64,000 bases of DNA. Origin: Diploptera punctata. Its lineage: Eukaryota > Arthropoda > Insecta > Blattodea > Blaberidae. This document shows, one piece after another, positions 61,401 to 64,000 of this stretch; position 1 is the stretch's first letter; every line of letters begins with the position of its first letter. Location: the NCBI GenBank assembly GCA_030220185.1, contig JASPKZ010008349.1, positions 372,001 to 436,000 of the forward strand, in the 5' to 3' direction. Made by a program: the position numbers and the translations under genes. The notes beneath the pieces were generated by a model, which searched no databases, was not told the DNA's origin, and saw only the letters and a list, made by a program, of their open reading frames with translations.

Positions 61401-63544
61401 GGTCCCATACTGGCCGAAATATCATGAGAAAATTTCTTCCCCCATAGAGACTCGAACCAGCGCAAGTCCCGTAGCTCTGCGCCAAGGCTTCCTGCCTTAA
61501 CCACTCGGCTACGGCGTGGGACCCTCTTAATTTATGGTGAAATTAAATGTTTCTTACCTCTCCTCATATAAATCTTCTAAGTGATCGCAATTTTGAGACC
61601 ATAACGGTCTCATCTTCAGTACAATCTTGGCGACTGATGTTATGTCGATCGGAAGAAACTATTCTTCTTCCCTCTGTTGGTGGACTGATGAAACTCTGGA
61701 TCAGGTCACCGGTCCACCAACAGAAGGAAGAAGAAGTTTCTTCCGATCGACATAACATCAGTCGCCAAGATTGTACTGAAGATGAGACCGTTATGGTCTC
61801 GAAATCGCGATCTACTTAGAAGATTTATATGAGGAGAGGTAAGAAACATTTAATTTCACCATAAATTAAACCTCATAGTGATTAATTCCTATATAAGTTA
61901 AACCTCTTAATGTTACTTCCTAGTGTATTTTAAAATGTAAGATATAAATTATAATTCCTTATAACTCACCTCATATCCAGTCTTCTAATTACACTGGATT
62001 CAAAACTTAGGTGGTTTAGTCTTCAGTAATATCTTGACCGATGTCAAGAATTGTTCATGAGAACTGCTTCTTACTCCCTTTGTTGGTGGACCGATAAACC
62101 TCCAATTTGAATCAAATTTTGAAAAGAAAAATTAATGCTGGAAGCAGGACTTGAACCCTGGACCTCCCTTTCTGTGTACAAGTTTGCTATCCATTACACT
62201 ATTCAAGCTCTGATACAAACATTAAGATTTCTTTATTCATATACAATTCTCAAATCGTCCGAAGACACATAGACGTCGCTACCAATGGCCGCAGCCAGGG
62301 TTCAAGTCCTGGTTCAGGCGCTAATTTTTCTTTTCAAAATAATAATGTCCAGCAATGGAAAATGTTAAATTTAAAATCTCATATTAAATCAAATTCCCCG
62401 GGAATTTCAAAATTCATGTTTTCTTTCTTGTTTTTTTATGTGGATTTTTTTCCGAACCATAGCTCTTTTGATTTCTCACGGTTTCACAGTTTGGAAAAAA
62501 AATCCACATTAAAAAAAACAAGAAAGAAATCTTATGAATTTTGAAATTCCCAGGGAATTTGATTCAATTTGGAGGTTCAACAGTTCACCAACAGAGGGAG
62601 TAAGGAGTTCTCCTGAATGACATAACATTGGTTGAGATATTACAAAGATGAAACCACCTAGGTTTTGAAACCGGTATAATTAGAAGACCGGATATGAGGT
62701 GAGGAATAAAGAATTTTAATTTAAATCATAAATTAAACCTCATAGTGATTTTGATACTAGTAAAATTCATGGTAAGTTTCCGTTGAGGTATTAGTTCACA
62801 GTAATATAATGTACGGTTAAAAACTATAAAATAGTTACCTTGTAGGTCCGTCTCCTTAACTTAAGTTATTTTAAAACTCTGTAGGCTTTTCGGGACTAGT
62901 CCCATCATCAGCAGAATGCATTTCAGAGATTTCATTTATAATGGAGGAAAATCAAGTTACGCAAAACATGTAATTCAGGCTGGACACCATATGCATAACA
63001 TCGATAACACCCTCACAATAGTACATAGAGAAAACATTCCAACGAGAATAAATATACTGGAGGAAATTGCAATCCTAAGAGAAATCAACAATGAATACAC
63101 ACCCAGTCCACACAATCCCCTGTACAAAATTCTCACAACCAAGTCAGTACTTCAACAAGGGTCAACAAGTATGGACCTAATGCATTCTGCTGATGATGGG
63201 ACTAGTCCCGAAAGGCCTACAGAGTTTTAAAATAACTTAAGTTGAGGAGACAGACCTACAAGGTAACTATTTTATAGTTTTTAACCGTACATTATATTAT
63301 AGTGATTTTTCTTAAAAAGTTCAATTTAAAGGATGTGTTTAGAGTGTGCAATGCAATAATTTTTTTTATAAAAGTAATTATAGTACACTTTAGGGGAGAA
63401 AACACAGAGGGAAAGAGAAACATACCTAAAGCCAAGCCTAGCTGACTCTTCATCGAACTGCTCAAGTTCCCGGTCTTGCCTTTCGTGCAGCAATCGAATC
63501 CTTTCTGACCTCTCTTGAAGGAATTGTTGAGTTTCCAGCTCCAT
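58373..63544 (-). CDS. Tao: TAO kinase, C-terminal two coding exons
   Basis: Exons 63426-63544 and 58373-58493 (-) joined by a 4,932-bp GT-AG intron; the split codon AG|T gives Ser. The 78-residue product reads QERSERIRLLHERQDRELEQ, FDEESARLGFS, ALAIAEASKESYPDDESVSG, SMLSLAHSNSSTSFPPGSL, stop. This is the end of the C-terminal coiled coil and tail of TAO kinases (Ste20 family, GCK-VIII), cytoplasmic kinases that act upstream of Hippo signalling, MAPK pathways and microtubule dynamics. The kinase domain lies outside the window to the right. The exon boundaries fit the family, frames are open, and the gene is probably functional. Its intron is packed with PLEs and SINEs. Confidence 0.9.
58748..58925 (-). 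mobile_element. SINE-D fragment
   Basis: TTTCTCTCCTGGCATGGCAT and GTTGGGGCGCCCGAAAGGC, head lost. Confidence 0.5.
58930..59114 (-). mobile_element. SINE-C, truncated
   Basis: On - begins at the tRNA-like head (GTCCACCGCTGTGGTCTTGG) and stops after GGCCCAAACGGTCCC. Confidence 0.75.
59307..59345 (+). ncRNA. Hammerhead-ribozyme-like motif, PLE-c2
   Basis: CUGAGGA, U, stem GGAAC/GUUCC with 11-nt loop, GAAA, ACUAGU, U. Same core as PLE-c1 with a different loop. Confidence 0.6.
59507..60026. repeat. tRNA-like palindrome, family 2, split by PLE-f2
   Basis: Left arm 59507-59625, 29-nt loop, right arm 59655-59756 continued at 60011-60026. Each arm has a 74-nt tRNA-like cloverleaf (59536-59609 on -, 59671-59744 on +) with anticodon-loop ACGGAAA (+ copy). 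The modules point outward, as in family 1, but leader and stems differ. Confidence 0.8.
59757..59998. mobile_element. PLE-f2 foldback in the tRNA-like palindrome
   Basis: TSD ATAAATTTTTCT (59745-59756, 59999-60010). Arms of about 93 bp. Left hammerhead-like motif on - (59862-59898): CUGAAGA core, GAAU for GAAA. Right copy lacks the CUGANGA half. ATGAGGTGAGT present; one-sided end GGAAGTAAACATTTTGAGGTT at left. Confidence 0.8.
60030..60640. other. Tao intron, no feature recognised
   Basis: AT-rich. Confidence 0.4.
60644..60860. mobile_element. MITE-like foldback
   Basis: Inverted arms of about 90 bp (CAGTGCCTAACC...ATAATCATCTCTGTCAGA) around a 60-bp centre. No ORF or tRNA-like part. Confidence 0.65.
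61080..61115 (+). ncRNA. Hammerhead-ribozyme-like motif, PLE-r
   Basis: CUGACGA, U, weak stem GGGGC/GUCUU, GAAA, palindromic ACAUAUGU, U. Stem II relies on G-U pairs and stem I is poor. Confidence 0.4.
61188..61522 (-). mobile_element. SINE-B, full length
   Basis: TSD CCTCTTAATTTA. Head at right (on -: CCCACGCCGTAGCCGAGTGG). Confidence 0.85.
61535..61905 (+). mobile_element. PLE-a3 foldback
   Basis: Short version of PLE-a with arms of about 145 bp. Right motif intact, left motif (61583-61619 on -) has AAAA for GAAA. ATGAGGAGAGGTAAG, end AACCTCATAGTGATTAATTCC. Confidence 0.8.
61776..61812 (+). ncRNA. Hammerhead-ribozyme-like motif, PLE-a3
   Basis: CUGAAGA, U, perfect GAGACC/GGUCUC, GAAA, AUC-GC-GAU, C; GUA/UAC can start stem I. 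Lies within in-frame codons ACT GAA GAT GAG ACC. Confidence 0.62.
62110..62385. repeat. tRNA-like foldback, family 3
   Basis: 62142-62213 (-) folds as a cloverleaf-like unit (CAGGG/CCTGC T-stem, GGTTCAAGTCC). Near 62288-62322 the 3' half of an inverted copy remains (AGCCAGGGTTCAAGTCCTGG), followed by the TAATTTTTCTTTTCAAAAT tail. Confidence 0.55.
62882..62911 (-). ncRNA. Hammerhead-ribozyme-like motif, PLE-j left TIR
   Basis: As 63190-63219 on the - strand, but stem III reads AAGCCU instead of the palindromic AGGCCU. Confidence 0.5.
62916..63230 (+). pseudogene. PLE-j ORF C-terminus
   Basis: FRDFIYNGGKSSYAKHVIQA, TIVHRENIPTRINILEEIAI, PHNPLYKILTTKSVLQQGST, ending SADDGTSPERPTEF. The GIY-YIG core is cut off at the left TIR. 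The last 14 codons encode the ribozyme-like motif. Confidence 0.6.
63190..63219 (+). ncRNA. Hammerhead-ribozyme-like motif, PLE-j right TIR
   Basis: CUGAUGA, U, perfect stem GGGAC/GUCCC with a UA loop, GAAA, palindromic AGGCCU, A. Stem I pairs UUCUG with CAGAG (5 bp). The best candidate in the window; the 2-nt stem II loop would need the stem to open by one pair. Confidence 0.68.
63426..63544 (-). CDS. Tao: Tao penultimate coding exon
   Basis: Acceptor TTATGACAG on -, 39 residues ending ESARLGF, donor AG|GTATGT. Glu/Arg-rich heptad-like sequence of the C-terminal coiled coil. Confidence 0.9.
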
Positions 63545-63589
63545 CTGTCATAATATAATAGTGAACTCAGTTAAAATGTTAAACTGGAA

Positions 63590-63651
63590 GCATATAAAAC
63601 TATTATTCTATCAGTTATATTATATGGATGCGAAACATGGACTCTTACTTT
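63590..63651 (+). mobile_element. LINE fragment
   Basis: AYKTIILSVILYGCETWTLT, same LINE type as 20921-22029. Confidence 0.6.
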
Positions 63652-64000
63652 AGATTTAGATTTATTTATCCTGGTGGAGTTAAGGCCATGTGGCCTTCTC
63701 TTCCACTCACCAGGACAAACATATATTACATCAGAATATAAATCTCAATTAACTCTAATATCAAATACTAAATAAAAATTTGATCAAAAAGATAATATCT
63801 ATTATATTACAATCTATAATGCAACCAGTTAATATTAGTTAAAATTAAGACTAAAACTAATAATAAAATATATACAAGCAAGACATATTAAATTGTCCCT
63901 GTCTAATGTATATAAAAAACAAATAAAAATAATGAGATATAGAAAACTAATTTTTGTGATTATACAATACTTAAAACAAAACAAAAGAAAATATTTGTTA
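63652..64000 (-). mobile_element. LINE 3' UTR, continues past the window
   Basis: Inverted copy of 6320-6680 (CACTCACCAGGACAAACATA; AGACAAGCAAG-like stretch). The 3' end is at 63652, inserted into the LINE fragment before it. Confidence 0.7.

Larger units (their letters stand above)
60987..61934. mobile_element. PLE-r with nested SINE-B and PLE-a3
   Basis: TSD ATGTAAGATATAA (60974-60986, 61935-61947). 60-bp palindrome arms around 61070-61080 with a hammerhead-like motif on each strand (61034-61069 on -, 61080-61115 on +), ATAAGAGGTAAG, and the end ACCTCTTAATGTTACTTCC, split by two insertions. Confidence 0.78.
62754..63299 (+). mobile_element. PLE-j with 119-bp TIRs
   Basis: TSD ATAGTGATTTT (62743-62753, 63300-63310). 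TIRs 62803-62921 and 63180-63298 (AATATAATGTACGGTTAAAA). ORF tail 62916-63230. One hammerhead-like motif in each TIR. The one-sided 49-bp part is at left (CCGTTGAGGTATTAGTTCAC). Confidence 0.85.
61950..63325 (+). mobile_element. PLE-b2 with nested tRNA-like element and PLE-j
   Basis: Left arm 61965-62110, body 62386-62530, right arm 62530-62745 (MNFEIPREFDSIWRFNSSPT-like). Right hammerhead-like motif (62640-62677) has ACAAAGA for CUGAAGA. GATATGAGGTGAGG; end AACCTCATAGTGATTTT interrupted by PLE-j. Confidence 0.72.

Overview
The window looks like nuclear DNA of an insect with a large, repeat-rich genome. Two spliced host genes can be read. Nipsnap is complete on the + strand (five coding exons, 1007-10085). 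The 3' end of Tao, a Ste20-family kinase, lies on the - strand (penultimate and last coding exons at 63426-63544 and 58373-58493, 3' UTR to the left). The two genes converge on about 47 kb of intergenic DNA. That DNA, and the long introns of both genes, are made almost entirely of transposable elements. A cockroach- or termite-like host is my guess from the general look of the LINEs and SINEs; it is not shown.

The dominant repeats are about 30 short, non-autonomous Penelope-like elements (PLEs), labelled here with letters (a, b, c...). The longer ones keep the C-terminal part of a PLE protein with a GIY-YIG endonuclease (best at 45124-45660 and 51424-51903); none keeps a reverse transcriptase. 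Most are foldbacks: the 3' part of the element (ORF end, then a compact hammerhead-ribozyme-like motif, then a GAGGTRAG motif) also sits in inverted orientation at the other end. Many have 10-15 bp target-site duplications (TSDs) and a one-sided end related to AACCTCATARTGTTACTTCC. The ribozyme-like cores (CUGANGA, stem II, GAAA, short palindromic stem III, UH) differ in sequence between subfamilies but keep the fold, and in several subfamilies they lie inside the last codons of the ORF.

A second unusual group are tRNA-like foldbacks: long palindromes with one complete tRNA-like cloverleaf in each arm (4171-4528, 59507-60026, and related arrays at 2995-3900 and 53030-53790).

Other repeats are: tRNA-headed SINE families (labelled A-F and L); a nearly full-length but frameshifted CR1/Jockey-like LINE (22760-27113); fragments of at least three other LINE types; mariner, Tigger/pogo and other TIR transposons; and MITEs. 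Insertions are deeply nested. PLE-m (22232-27932), for example, contains two younger PLEs and the whole LINE.

Region by region: 1-1006 flank and promoter; 1007-10085 Nipsnap, with repeats in introns 2 and 4; 10086-57000 intergenic repeat sea; 57000-63544 Tao 3' UTR, last exon, a 4.9-kb repeat-filled intron and the penultimate exon; 63545-64000 upstream Tao intron with LINE pieces.
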